This document shows positions 45,827 to 56,650 of a DNA stretch of 64,000 nucleotides, one piece after another. How positions within the stretch are numbered: position 1 is the stretch's first letter; every line of letters starts with the position of its first letter. Made by a program: the position numbers and the translations under genes. The stretch spans positions 1 to 64,000 of the forward strand of contig NZ_JHEH01000003.1 in assembly GCF_000715505.1 (NCBI RefSeq), in the 5' to 3' direction. The DNA comes from Thioclava dalianensis (lineage in GTDB: Bacteria; Pseudomonadota; Alphaproteobacteria; Rhodobacterales; Rhodobacteraceae). The notes below the pieces were generated by a model. That model was given only the letters and a program-made list of their open reading frames with translations, ran no database searches and had not been told where the DNA came from.

Positions 45827-46387
45827 TTATCCGACCTCTTTCATGGCGTTCTTGAGAGAAGCGAGTTTCGATTTGATCGACGTGTCGATCATACGCGAGC
45901 CAAGCTTCACGATCATGCCACCGATGAGGCTTTCATCGACAGCGGTGTTGAGTTTCACGGTCTTGCCCGTCTGTTTCTTCAGCGTCGCGGCCAAGGATTT
46001 CGCCTGAGCTGCCGACAGTTCAGAGGCCGAGACCACATCAGCGGTCACCTCGCCCTTCTCTTCGGCGATCAGCGCGTTCAGCCTCCGCAAGAGTTGCGGC
46101 AGCGTGAACAGGCGCCGTTTGGCCGCCATCAGTTGCAGCCCGTTGCCCATCGGCGCCGACAGCCCCATTTTCTGGGCAAGTGCTGCAATCGCACCCGACT
46201 GCTGGTCGCGCGTGTAGATCGGCGAGGCGATCACTTCACGCAGCTCATCCGAGCCCTCGAGTGCCGCGCTCAGCGCGTCGACATCAGCCTCGAGCGCTTT
46301 GACGTCATTGGCCTCACGCGACAAATCAAAAATTGCGAGCGCATAGCGCCCGGCGATGCTTGCGGAAATCGAAGCTGGTTCGGACAC
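45827..46387 (-). CDS. atpH: ATP synthase delta subunit
   Basis: Peripheral-stalk subunit holding F1 to F0. The 186-residue protein reads VSEPASISASIAGRYALAIFDL at the N-terminus, giving a GTG start at 46387 preceded by GGAAGGG; a second GTG two codons earlier is in frame. The C-terminal part has the family pattern IGGMIVKLGSRMIDTSIKSKL. As in other alphaproteobacteria, no F0 genes (atpIBEF) accompany this F1 operon. Confidence 0.95.
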   Translation of the reverse strand: MSEPASISASIAGRYALAIFDLSREANDVKALEADVDALSAALEGSDELREVIASPIYTRDQQSGAIAALAQKMGLSAPMGNGLQLMAAKRRLFTLPQLLRRLNALIAEEKGEVTADVVSASELSAAQAKSLAATLKKQTGKTVKLNTAVDESLIGGMIVKLGSRMIDTSIKSKLASLKNAMKEVG

Positions 46388-46494
46388 GTCCACCCTTCCG
46401 ATGCTTGTTGCCCCCGCCCGTAACCTTATTGGTCCCGGAGAGAGAGCGCTCCCCCGGCACTGGAATTTCGCTCCTGCGCCGCATATCGGAGAGG

Positions 46495-46523
46495 TGAGTA
46501 GCAGAGCAATTCCCCCCTCGCAA
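46495..46523 (-). promoter_or_regulatory. Putative atp operon promoter
   Basis: Read on the minus strand, TTGCGA and TACTCA are 17 bases apart, about 110 bases upstream of atpH. The match is moderate. The remainder of the 324-base gap between atpH and the methyltransferase gene holds a small hairpin and nothing else I recognise. Confidence 0.35.
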
Positions 46524-46650
46524 CCGTCTTAAGCACGAGAATGTGAGCAGAAGCTCCCCAATTCGACCTTCGTCGCGATAAGGTGACAGCCTTGATGCTG
46601 ATTTATTCAGGAACAGTCACGTTTTGCGCTGTTTGTGACCGCAGTTCGAA

Positions 46651-46669
46651 AATCACCTCTTGAGTGATT
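46651..46669 (-). terminator. Weak hairpin downstream of the methyltransferase gene
   Basis: AATCAC/GTGATT forms a 6-bp stem with a 7-base loop, followed on the minus strand by TTTTCG. It lies about 43 bases past the methyltransferase stop and may be its terminator. Confidence 0.4.
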
Positions 46670-46711
46670 CACGCCCCGCCTTGCCGCATGGGAAGCCATG
46701 GCAGAGCGCTT

Positions 46712-47470
46712 TTATGCCGGGTCGCTCACCGGTTTGACCGCCCCTTCGAGGATCGAAAGCGGCTTGCGCATCCGCGCGCCCACGCCGTTATTGGGGCGGG
46801 CATGGACCTGTTTTGAGACCTCAAGCAAGATCACCCCAGCCGCCAGCACCCCCGAGACGCGGGTGCCAAGCTGCTCCCACATCGCCGAGGAGCGCAGCCA
46901 GAAGCGGCGATGGCTGGGCGGAATATAGAGCGCGGCCATCTGGCGTTCCGGCACAAAGCCCGAGCGCCTTGCTAGCTGATCGAACTGGCCCGGCGTGAAG
47001 GGCTTGCCAAAGCCGAAGGGCGTCGTCTCACGCGGGGCCCAGAGGCCTGCGCGGTTGGGCACGATGAACAGCGCGCGCCCCCCCGGCCCCAGCACCCGCC
47101 AGCATTCCGCCATCAGCGCATCGGTATTGTCCGAGGTCTCGATCCCATGCATCACGATCAGCCGGTCGACGCGGCCCGTCTCAAGCGGCCAGCGGGTCTC
47201 CTCGCAGAGCACCGAGACATTGGGCTGGCCTGCGGGCCATGGCATCACCCCCTGCCCCGCCGGCATCAGCCCGATCACCCGGCGCGCGGGCTCCAGATAG
47301 GGGCGCAAAAGCGGCACCGCAAAGCCGAACCCCGCCACCGTCTGCCCCGCGAGCGAGGGCGCCGTTGCGGGCCACATCGTCTCCACCTTGTCGCGGATCG
47401 CGCGCTGCGCGGCGCGTCCAAGTTGCGTTCGGTAATAGAAATTCCGCAGGTCGAGCACATCGAGATGCAT
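46712..47470 (-). CDS. Class I methyltransferase-like protein with degenerate SAM motif
   Basis: A 252-residue protein of Methyltransf_11 type. The region around residues 45-75 ([15 protein letters not shown]) is where the SAM-binding GxGxG loop should be, but reads GFGFA, so cofactor binding is uncertain. Later features are kept: [16 protein letters not shown] (acidic/post II), [19 protein letters not shown] (motif III). A hydrophobic stretch near the C-terminus may touch the membrane. It diverges from gloB with 62 bases between starts, an arrangement common in Rhodobacteraceae. Function unknown. Confidence 0.78.
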   Translation of the reverse strand: MHLDVLDLRNFYYRTQLGRAAQRAIRDKVETMWPATAPSLAGQTVAGFGFAVPLLRPYLEPARRVIGLMPAGQGVMPWPAGQPNVSVLCEETRWPLETGRVDRLIVMHGIETSDNTDALMAECWRVLGPGGRALFIVPNRAGLWAPRETTPFGFGKPFTPGQFDQLARRSGFVPERQMAALYIPPSHRRFWLRSSAMWEQLGTRVSGVLAAGVILLEVSKQVHARPNNGVGARMRKPLSILEGAVKPVSDPA

Positions 47471-47532
47471 TGCGCCGGGTGCCTCCTTGAGCGTAGCTTG
47501 CCCTTAAAATAGCCAAAGTTCTGGAAAACGCC

Positions 47533-48303
47533 ATGACAGTCGACCTTCTTATTGTGCCATGCCTCTCCGACAACTACGCCTATATTGTGCATGAGGCCGC
47601 GACCGACACCACCACGGTGATCGATGTTCCCGAGGCCGCCCCGATCCTGCAAGCGCTCAACGAACGTGGGCTCAAAGCCAATCTGATCTTGCTCACCCAT
47701 CATCATTCCGATCACATCGACGGGGCTGCGGCCTTGGCGGCGGCGACCGGGGCCAAGCTGATCGGGGGGGCGCGCGATGCGCATCGGTTGCCGCAGCTCG
47801 ATCAGGCCGTGAGCCCGGGCGAGACATTGCCCATTGGGATGGAGCATGTCGCGGTTCTCGACGCGCCGGGTCACACGGTCGGTCACATCGCCTTTTACTT
47901 CCCCGAGGCGGGGCTGCTATTTTCCGGTGACAGTCTGATGAGCTGGGGCTGCGGGCGACTGTTTGAGGGCTCGCCTGCGCAGATGCACGAGACCTTGCAG
48001 CAATTCTGCGACCTGCCCGATGAGACGCTGATCTGCTCGGGCCATGAATGTACCGAAGCCAATGGCCGTTTCGCGCTCAGCCTTGAGCCCGACAATCCCG
48101 AACTGCTGGCGCGGATGGAGGAGGTGCGCGAGGCGCGCGCCCGAATGCGCCCCACAGTGCCGATTGAGCTGGCCCGCGAAAAGCGCACCAACCCGTTCCT
48201 GCGCGGCGATGATCCGGCGCTGCGTGCCGCGCTTGATCTGCCCGAGGGGGCCAGCGCGCTTGAGGTCTTCACCGAGGCGCGGATGCGCAAGGACCGGTTC
48301 TAA
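47533..48303 (+). CDS. gloB: Hydroxyacylglutathione hydrolase (glyoxalase II)
   Basis: Hydrolyses S-lactoylglutathione to D-lactate and glutathione, the second step of methylglyoxal detoxification. The 256-residue metallo-beta-lactamase-fold enzyme has the dinuclear metal motif THHHSDHIDG, the downstream His in APGHTVGHIAF, Asp in FSGDSLMSWGCGRLFEG, and the glutathione-binding C-terminal part including CSGHECTEAN. All ligands are intact. Confidence 0.94.
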   Translation: MTVDLLIVPCLSDNYAYIVHEAATDTTTVIDVPEAAPILQALNERGLKANLILLTHHHSDHIDGAAALAAATGAKLIGGARDAHRLPQLDQAVSPGETLPIGMEHVAVLDAPGHTVGHIAFYFPEAGLLFSGDSLMSWGCGRLFEGSPAQMHETLQQFCDLPDETLICSGHECTEANGRFALSLEPDNPELLARMEEVREARARMRPTVPIELAREKRTNPFLRGDDPALRAALDLPEGASALEVFTEARMRKDRF

Positions 48304-48315
48304 GCGGTCCTTGCG
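48286..48315. terminator. Hairpin spanning the gloB stop codon
   Basis: A perfect 10-bp inverted repeat CGCAAGGACC/GGTCCTTGCG (48286-48295 with 48306-48315) has the gloB TAA in its loop and lies between convergent genes. There is no T run. Confidence 0.6.
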
Positions 48316-48324
48316 AAGGGGGGC

Positions 48325-49422
48325 TCAGGCGCTCAGCTCGCGCGCTTCGATCTTGTAGGTGAAGCTTTCGGGATCGAGCGAATCCTGCCGCACGCCGTCA
48401 ATCTCGGCCTGCGGATACATCAGATAGGGCAGCTTAGGACCATTCGAGCCGGGCAACGACACGTCATGGGCGAAGTTATAGGCCACCCAGTTGCCCTCCC
48501 ATGCCCCAAAGAGCGCGCGGCGCACATCGACCACTTTCGGATCGTCGAGCGAGAGATGGCCCTTGCCCTCTTGCAGCATGACCTTGCGTACATCCGCCGG
48601 ATCGACCGCGATCCAGCCGAAATCGGACAGGAACACCTCGGCGCGGCAGTGCTGCGCCTTTGAGACGTCGGGATCATTCGCGCCAAGGCTTTTGTAGCCA
48701 AATTTCGACGGGGCCACGCGGATGCCATATACATCGCGAGCCGGAAGACCGGCAGCGCGGGCAAGCCCGACATATAGCGCGTTGAGATCGGCGCATTTTC
48801 CCGTCAGATCGCCCATTGCCAACATCGAGCCCACATCGCCCAGACCACAGCCCCGCGTCTTGGGATTGCGCGCGGTGTTCTCGACGATCCACTCATAGAT
48901 CCGGCGCGCCTTGTCGAGATCGCCAGTCGCGCCCTTGGTGATCTGGTCGGAGGTCTGTTTGACCAGACCATCGGTTGGGATCAGATCGGTGGGCGCGGTG
49001 TAGCGGGCCTGCTCGGCTGCGCTCAGGGACGCGTGGGCGCGCGGCTTGCTCAGATCCACGGCGCGGCTCTGGGTCGAAGCGGTCGTCTTGAGCACCATTG
49101 TGCGCGGCGTCTTCGCGCCGTCCCAGCGGGCCTGCACGAATTTCACGCCCTTGACGGGATCGGTCTCAAGGCTGGCGCTGTCGGCGCTCGTGGTCCAGCT
49201 CGCATCGCCCGCTTTCATCCAATCGCCCGCCGTCACCGCAGGCACCGGCAGCCAAAGCTGCGCGCTCTCGGGGCTGGCAGGCAGGGTGACCGTGGTGGTC
49301 AGCTCAAAGCTCCGCCAGCCATCGGGTGCGGGAGAAAACGCCGCCTGCGCACCGCGCGGCAACAGGGTTCCAACCGAAGCCGCGGCACCGATCTGGATCA
49401 GGGTTCGTCTGGTCATCCGCAT
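48325..49422 (-). CDS. Tat-exported transglutaminase-like protein
   Basis: A 365-residue protein with a twin-arginine signal (TRRTLIQIGAAASVGTLLPRGAQA). The transglutaminase core is around residues 190-280, with the nucleophile Cys in GKCADLNALYVGLARAAGLPAR, His in QHCRAEVFL and Asp in AVDPADVRK; the order Cys-His-Asp is correct. Members may act as proteases or amidases on periplasmic substrates; none is known here. The ATG at 49422 follows GGGAGAG. It is convergent with gloB and divergent from the HPP gene. Confidence 0.82.
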   Translation of the reverse strand: MRMTRRTLIQIGAAASVGTLLPRGAQAAFSPAPDGWRSFELTTTVTLPASPESAQLWLPVPAVTAGDWMKAGDASWTTSADSASLETDPVKGVKFVQARWDGAKTPRTMVLKTTASTQSRAVDLSKPRAHASLSAAEQARYTAPTDLIPTDGLVKQTSDQITKGATGDLDKARRIYEWIVENTARNPKTRGCGLGDVGSMLAMGDLTGKCADLNALYVGLARAAGLPARDVYGIRVAPSKFGYKSLGANDPDVSKAQHCRAEVFLSDFGWIAVDPADVRKVMLQEGKGHLSLDDPKVVDVRRALFGAWEGNWVAYNFAHDVSLPGSNGPKLPYLMYPQAEIDGVRQDSLDPESFTYKIEARELSA

Positions 49423-49620
49423 CGGATCTCTCCCTTGGTCAGCTACGCAGATGTCTCTAACGTCGCGCCACACTCAAAACAAGTTCCAACATGGGCGGGC
49501 CAATCCTTGCGCGCCCTCGCTATGCGGGGCGCAACGACGCGATCACACTCACCGGGGACGCGCTTGCATCCACGTTGCGAAAGCGCGATACCTGACGCGC
49601 TCATTTATCGCCCGGACATC

Positions 49621-50868
49621 ATGCTTTTACCCCGTATCCCTTACGAGTTCCGTCGCCAGTTGCGCCGCTTTGGCCCCTCGATGGGCCGCCGCCCCGGCGT
49701 TGACATCCTGCGCGGCGCTTTCGGTGCGGGTGTGGCGATCTTGCTGATGACAATGGTCGTCGTGTCGATGCCGCATTCGCAACAGACCGGTTTCTATCTG
49801 GTCTCCTCCTTTGCCTCGACCGCAGTGCTGCTATTCGTGCTGCCCAATTCGCCGCTGGCGCAGCCTTGGGCCACGATGGTGGGGATGCTGATCTCGGCGC
49901 TGGTCCCGATTGCGGTGCTCAAGATGATCCCGCCACCCTACGCCGATGGTCTGGCCGTCGGGGCGGCGATTGCCGCGATGATGGCGGCGCGGGCTCTGCA
50001 TCCGCCGGGGGCTGCGATCGCACTTTTGGTGGTGCTCGAAGATGCCGCCGGACGCCATCTGGGCGTGGGCTTTGCGCTGTTTCCAATTGCCACGATCACG
50101 CTGCTGCTGATCGTCATCGCGATGCTGTACAATCGGCTGTTCGGCATCTCCTACCCGACCCGTCCGTTGGGCCGTCGCCACCGGCAGGGCATTCGCGCAA
50201 GCGGCCCGGCCCGCTCGCTCAGCCAGCGCGACCTGTCGGATCTGCTCGTCGAGTTCAACCAATCGGCCAACATGGCTCCCGCCGATCTGGCGCGGTTGAT
50301 TTCAGCGGCCGAGCACCGCGCAGCCGAGGCCTTGCTGGCGGGCACCTGCGTGCGCGATCTGATGACGCGCAACCCGGTGACCGTGGGCCCCGAGGCCCCG
50401 CTCACCGAGATTGTGCGCAAGATGACCGCGCTTGATGTGCACACCCTGCCGGTCGTTGACAGCGCAGGCCATTATCTGGGCGTGGTCGATCAGCATGACG
50501 CGCTCGAAGAGCTGTTCAAGGAATTCGACATCCTGCGCCGCCCGTTCCGCTTTCGCACCGCCCCGCCCGAGGCCGAGGCCCGCGCGATCTTTCACACCGA
50601 TGTCGAGACGGTGGATGGCGATACGCCCGTGGGCGCATTGCTGGAGCGGCTCGCCCGGCGCGAGGCACGCGTCGTGCCGGTGACCGAAGCGGGCCGGATC
50701 GTGGGCATCCTCACACGCACCGATATCATGGGGCTGCTCCTAGACCACTCTCCCGCAGCCCATGGCGAAGACGAGGGCGGTGACGCGCCCACAGATCCGC
50801 AGGGCTCTGCCGGGGCGGATCAGCCGCAGCCCGCAGAGAGAGACGCCCCACCTGCCCGTCCGCAGTGA
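49621..50868 (+). CDS. HPP-family integral membrane protein with CBS domains
   Basis: A 415-residue protein. The N-terminal half is an HPP domain of four membrane segments (about 28-165) with the eponymous motif in ALHPPGAAIALL; the C-terminal half has two CBS modules (about 240-300 and 320-375: RDLMTRNPVTVGPEAPLTEI, LPVVDSAGHYLGVVDQHD, RVVPVTEAGRIVGILTRTDI). CBS pairs bind adenine nucleotides and may gate transport. HPP proteins have been linked to nitrite transport in plants and cyanobacteria, but no nitrogen gene lies nearby. The acidic, Pro-rich tail is low complexity. Confidence 0.84.
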   Translation: MLLPRIPYEFRRQLRRFGPSMGRRPGVDILRGAFGAGVAILLMTMVVVSMPHSQQTGFYLVSSFASTAVLLFVLPNSPLAQPWATMVGMLISALVPIAVLKMIPPPYADGLAVGAAIAAMMAARALHPPGAAIALLVVLEDAAGRHLGVGFALFPIATITLLLIVIAMLYNRLFGISYPTRPLGRRHRQGIRASGPARSLSQRDLSDLLVEFNQSANMAPADLARLISAAEHRAAEALLAGTCVRDLMTRNPVTVGPEAPLTEIVRKMTALDVHTLPVVDSAGHYLGVVDQHDALEELFKEFDILRRPFRFRTAPPEAEARAIFHTDVETVDGDTPVGALLERLARREARVVPVTEAGRIVGILTRTDIMGLLLDHSPAAHGEDEGGDAPTDPQGSAGADQPQPAERDAPPARPQ

Positions 50869-51192
50869 CAGCACATAAAGCCATCACGTCCTCATGTCGC
50901 ACCGATCCGTTCATGAGTCGCGTAAGGATCAGGCAGAGCCCTTGAAACCCACCGGGCGCTCCCCCATCTGGAGGCAGACCCCGAGATATTCCCAAGATAT
51001 AGATGTCGTTTCGTGCGCTAGCGCACCATCGCGATGATTTGGCGGCTGTTTTTTTGGCACGAATCACCACTTGGAAGTTTTTTGGGCATAAAAGACTTGA
51101 AGCGCGGGCAATTCCACCGAACTTTAAGACTATGAGGCCAGGATCAGCGACGGGCGCGCCCACGCCGAATCCCAAAGGACAAGGAGCAGATC
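50869..51192. other. Long leader region upstream of clpA
   Basis: A 324-base gap with no gene. A perfect 14-base palindrome GTGCGCTAGCGCAC lies at 51015-51028. TTGAAG near 51094, with AACTTT 17 bases later, is a possible promoter whose CTTGAA core also resembles heat-shock sigma -35 elements. An AAGGAG ribosome binding site ends the region. No clpS gene is present upstream. Confidence 0.5.
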
Positions 51193-53517
<2,325 letters not shown>

Positions 53518-53525
53518 TTCCGGCC

Positions 53526-54491
53526 GTGTGGCGCGCCACACTCGTCTGCTTTCTCGTCCCGGCCCTGCCCTGCATGGCCGGGACGATTTCGTTGAACCTG
53601 CCGGTCGAGTGCACTCTGGGCAAAAGCTGCTACATCCAGAATTACGTCGACCGCGATCCCGGCCCCGGCACACGCGATGTGGGCTGTGGCACGCTCAGCT
53701 ATAACGGCCATAAGGGCACGGATTTCGCGCTGCCAACGGTCGCGGCGATGCGCGCGGGCGTGAAGGTGCGCGCCGCCGCCCCCGGCACGGTCCGGGCGGT
53801 GCGCGACGGAGAGCCCGACCGCGCCTTCGTAGACGGCGCCTCGGTCGCCGGGCGCGAATGCGGCAACGGCGTCGTGATCGAGGATGGCGATGGCTGGGAG
53901 ACCCAATATTGCCACATGCGCGACGGCTCGATTTCGGTCAAGCCGGGGCAGGTCGTCGCTGCGGGCGACGTGCTGGGGCTTGTTGGGCAATCGGGCAAGG
54001 CGGAGTTCCCGCATCTGCATCTCAGCCTGCGCCATGACGGCAAAACGGTGGACCCGTTCGATCCCGATATGCGGCAGGCCTGCGCCACTGACATCGCCGC
54101 GCAAGAGCTTTGGGCCGAACCGATTGCCTATATCCCAACGGGTGTGTTGCAGCTGGGGTTTGCCTCTCAACCGCCCAGCTATGATGCGGTCAAGCAAGGC
54201 CTTGCGCCCGAGGCTACCCTGCCCGCTGACGGCCCCGCGCTGGTCGTGTGGCTCTATGGGTTTGGCGCGCAGACCGGCGACCAGATCAAGACCCGGATCA
54301 CTGGCCCCGACGGGCTGAGCTTGGCGCATGATGCCGAGCTGAAGAAAACCCAAGCACTGTTTTTCCAATTCTTTGGGCGCAAAACCCCGGCCGACGGCTG
54401 GCCCGCGGGCCGCTACCGCGCGCAGGTCGAGATCTTGCGCGCAGGCGATGTAATCGCGCAGCGCACGCTTGAGGTCACGCTGACACGATAG
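53526..54491 (+). CDS. M23 family peptidoglycan endopeptidase-like protein
   Basis: A 321-residue exported protein. A short signal peptide (ATLVCFLVPALPCMAG) precedes an M23/LytM domain with the zinc ligands in GHKGTDFALP (H-x3-D) and the downstream HLHLSLR; the third His lies in TQYCHMRDG. The domain could cleave peptidoglycan cross-links. The C-terminal 100 residues form an unassigned beta-rich domain. It starts at a GTG 8 bases after the clpA stop, with GGAG before it, so it is co-transcribed with clpA. Confidence 0.83.
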   Translation: MWRATLVCFLVPALPCMAGTISLNLPVECTLGKSCYIQNYVDRDPGPGTRDVGCGTLSYNGHKGTDFALPTVAAMRAGVKVRAAAPGTVRAVRDGEPDRAFVDGASVAGRECGNGVVIEDGDGWETQYCHMRDGSISVKPGQVVAAGDVLGLVGQSGKAEFPHLHLSLRHDGKTVDPFDPDMRQACATDIAAQELWAEPIAYIPTGVLQLGFASQPPSYDAVKQGLAPEATLPADGPALVVWLYGFGAQTGDQIKTRITGPDGLSLAHDAELKKTQALFFQFFGRKTPADGWPAGRYRAQVEILRAGDVIAQRTLEVTLTR

Positions 54492-54508
54492 CGCCCAAGC
54501 GCGCCGAC

Positions 54509-56389
54509 TTACGGGATCGGCGCTGCCGGACCGGGCTGACCCGAAGGGCGCTCGGCGCGTTTGGATCGGGCTGCGGTTTCCTCCTCACTCACCTCGGGCG
54601 GCAAAAGCGAGACGATCCGCCCGCCCGGATCGACCTTCATCGCTTTGGCATCCACCACAAAGCGCAGCTCGCCCTTGGGCGAGAGGACCATTACCGGTAC
54701 CGCGCGCGGGCGCTTCTCGCGCCAATCGGAGAGCTTGTATTCCTCGGTGATGCGGGTGATGCGAAAGCGCCAGCCCTCGGCCAGAAGCGTCTCATACCCC
54801 TCAAGCGTGCGCCCCTCGCCAAAGCGGCGCCCGCCGATCTGGGTGGGCAGCGCGTGGCGCTCGCGGTCATCCTTGACGCGCGGCACCTGCCAAACCTTGT
54901 CGCGGCCCAGCTCGGGTCCAAGATCGGTGGCAATCAGGCTGTTATACGCGTCGTTATCGGTGGCCGCGAGCAGCGTGGAATAGGACATCAGCTCGACCTT
55001 GTCTTCGGCGGCCTCACCGATGATATCGCCGTAGAAGGTCTTGATACCACTGGCACGCGGGCGGATCAGATGGGCGTGGTTCGGATCGGTGATGAGTACC
55101 GGAACCTCGGCTTTCATCAGCGCCTCTGCAAGCTGCGTGGTAAAGCGCGAGCCCCCCGCAATCAGCAGCCCCGGACGGTCGGTATTGGCCAGCCCCAGCC
55201 GCCGCGCAAGCGGTGCGAGCGTAAAGCCATGCACAAGCACCGTGGCCACCACCAGCACGAAAGCCAGCGGCCCGATCCGCGCGCCGTCAGTGATCCCGGC
55301 TTCGGCAAGGCGCTGACCAAAGAGCCCCGCCACCGCCACCAGAACCACCCCGCGCGGGCCGGTCAGAGCGATCAACATCCGCTCATTGCGCGGCAGATCC
55401 GAGCCCGCCAGCGAGATCAGCACCGTGGCCGGACGCGCCACCAGAACCACAAGCGCCACGAACAAAGCCGCGTGCCAATCCAGCGCCATAAGCTGATCGA
55501 TCTGAATATTTGCAGCCAGCAAAATAAACACGCCCGAGACCAGCAGCACGGTCGCATGTTCCTTGAAACGGCGCAGCTCCTCGTAGGAGGGCAGATCGGC
55601 ATTGCCGATCACCAGCCCCATCACGGTGACCGCCAGCAGCCCGCTTTCATGCAGCACCGAATCGGTCACACCAAAGGTCACCAGAAGCGCCGCGAAAAGC
55701 ACGGGCACTTTCATGAATTCCGGCACCCAGCCGCGCGCAAAGGCGCGGGCTATGAAAAACCCCACCGCGCCGCCGATCAGCGCCGCGAAGACGATGCCAA
55801 GTGCGAGATGGGTAATCGCCTCGCCCATCGACAGGTTAGAGCGCGCGGTCACCACCACCTCGAAGGCCAGCACGGCGGCCAGCGCTCCGATCGGATCGTT
55901 GACGATGGCCTCCCATTGCAACAGCCGCGCCGGACGGCGGGCGAGCTTGGCGGTGCGCAAAAGCGGGGCAATCACGGTCGGGCCGGTGACAACCATGATA
56001 CCACCGAACACCGCAGCGCTCTCCCAGCTCAGCCCCGCGCCGTAGACAAGAGCCAGCGCCGAGAGCAGCCAGCCCAGCGGCGCGCCAATGAAAACAAGCC
56101 GCTTCACGCCGGATTTCGCATCGCCCAGCCGGTGCAGATCGAGCGTGAACCCGCCCTCAAACAGGATCACCGCCACGGCGAGCGCAACCAGCGGGCTCAG
56201 CAGATCTCCGAAGTCGCGGCTTGGATTTAGCAGCCCCGTCGCCGGACCCGCGATCAGACCGGCGGCCAGCATGATCACGATCGCAGGCAGCCGCAGGCGC
56301 CACGCAAGCCATTGCGCGCCCACACCGAACACACCGACAAGCCCGAAGGCCAAGACCGGGCCGAGCCCCGCCGTTTCCGCAACCGCCAT
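54509..56389 (-). CDS. CPA1-type sodium/proton antiporter with C-terminal TrkA-like domain
   Basis: A 626-residue membrane protein. The N-terminal 400 residues form about 12 membrane segments with the antiporter core GGIMVVTGPTVIAPLLR and the ND motif EAIVNDPIGALAAV, containing the ion-binding Asp. From about residue 410 follows a Rossmann-like TrkA-N/RCK domain (RPGLLIAGGSRFTTQLAEAL), then a TrkA-C-like part. It resembles K+ or Na+/H+ antiporters of the NhaP/KefB type, likely controlled by a nucleotide. It diverges from the helicase gene. Confidence 0.9.
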   Translation of the reverse strand: MAVAETAGLGPVLAFGLVGVFGVGAQWLAWRLRLPAIVIMLAAGLIAGPATGLLNPSRDFGDLLSPLVALAVAVILFEGGFTLDLHRLGDAKSGVKRLVFIGAPLGWLLSALALVYGAGLSWESAAVFGGIMVVTGPTVIAPLLRTAKLARRPARLLQWEAIVNDPIGALAAVLAFEVVVTARSNLSMGEAITHLALGIVFAALIGGAVGFFIARAFARGWVPEFMKVPVLFAALLVTFGVTDSVLHESGLLAVTVMGLVIGNADLPSYEELRRFKEHATVLLVSGVFILLAANIQIDQLMALDWHAALFVALVVLVARPATVLISLAGSDLPRNERMLIALTGPRGVVLVAVAGLFGQRLAEAGITDGARIGPLAFVLVVATVLVHGFTLAPLARRLGLANTDRPGLLIAGGSRFTTQLAEALMKAEVPVLITDPNHAHLIRPRASGIKTFYGDIIGEAAEDKVELMSYSTLLAATDNDAYNSLIATDLGPELGRDKVWQVPRVKDDRERHALPTQIGGRRFGEGRTLEGYETLLAEGWRFRITRITEEYKLSDWREKRPRAVPVMVLSPKGELRFVVDAKAMKVDPGGRIVSLLPPEVSEEETAARSKRAERPSGQPGPAAPIP

Positions 56390-56499
56390 GCGCGCCCCTC
56401 ACTACAGACCTGCGCCCCTTCACGGGCCAGTTCACTGCAGGAAGTCAGGTTCGCGCGCATGATGCAAGCCCCTGATCCTGCGCGATACTGGCGCAAAGA

Positions 56500-56531
56500 T
56501 TGACCTTCACGTTGCGATAAGATAGGCAACG
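56500..56531 (+). promoter_or_regulatory. Possible promoter/leader element upstream of the DEAD-box helicase
   Basis: TTGACC (56500-56505) is followed by A+T-rich GATAAGATAG; a CGTTGC/GCAACG inverted repeat (56510-56515 with 56526-56531) lies within. The assignment is weak; the rest of the 261-base divergent gap shows nothing recognisable. Confidence 0.25.
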
Positions 56532-56650
56532 ACCAGCCTCGCAATCCGGCGGGGCACGATCAGGGCGCCCAATTTCCGTTGCGCCCTCATGTGTACGCCG
56601 CAAGACGCGGCTGCCACCGGACGCCAATCAGGAAGCTTTTAAGGACGCCG

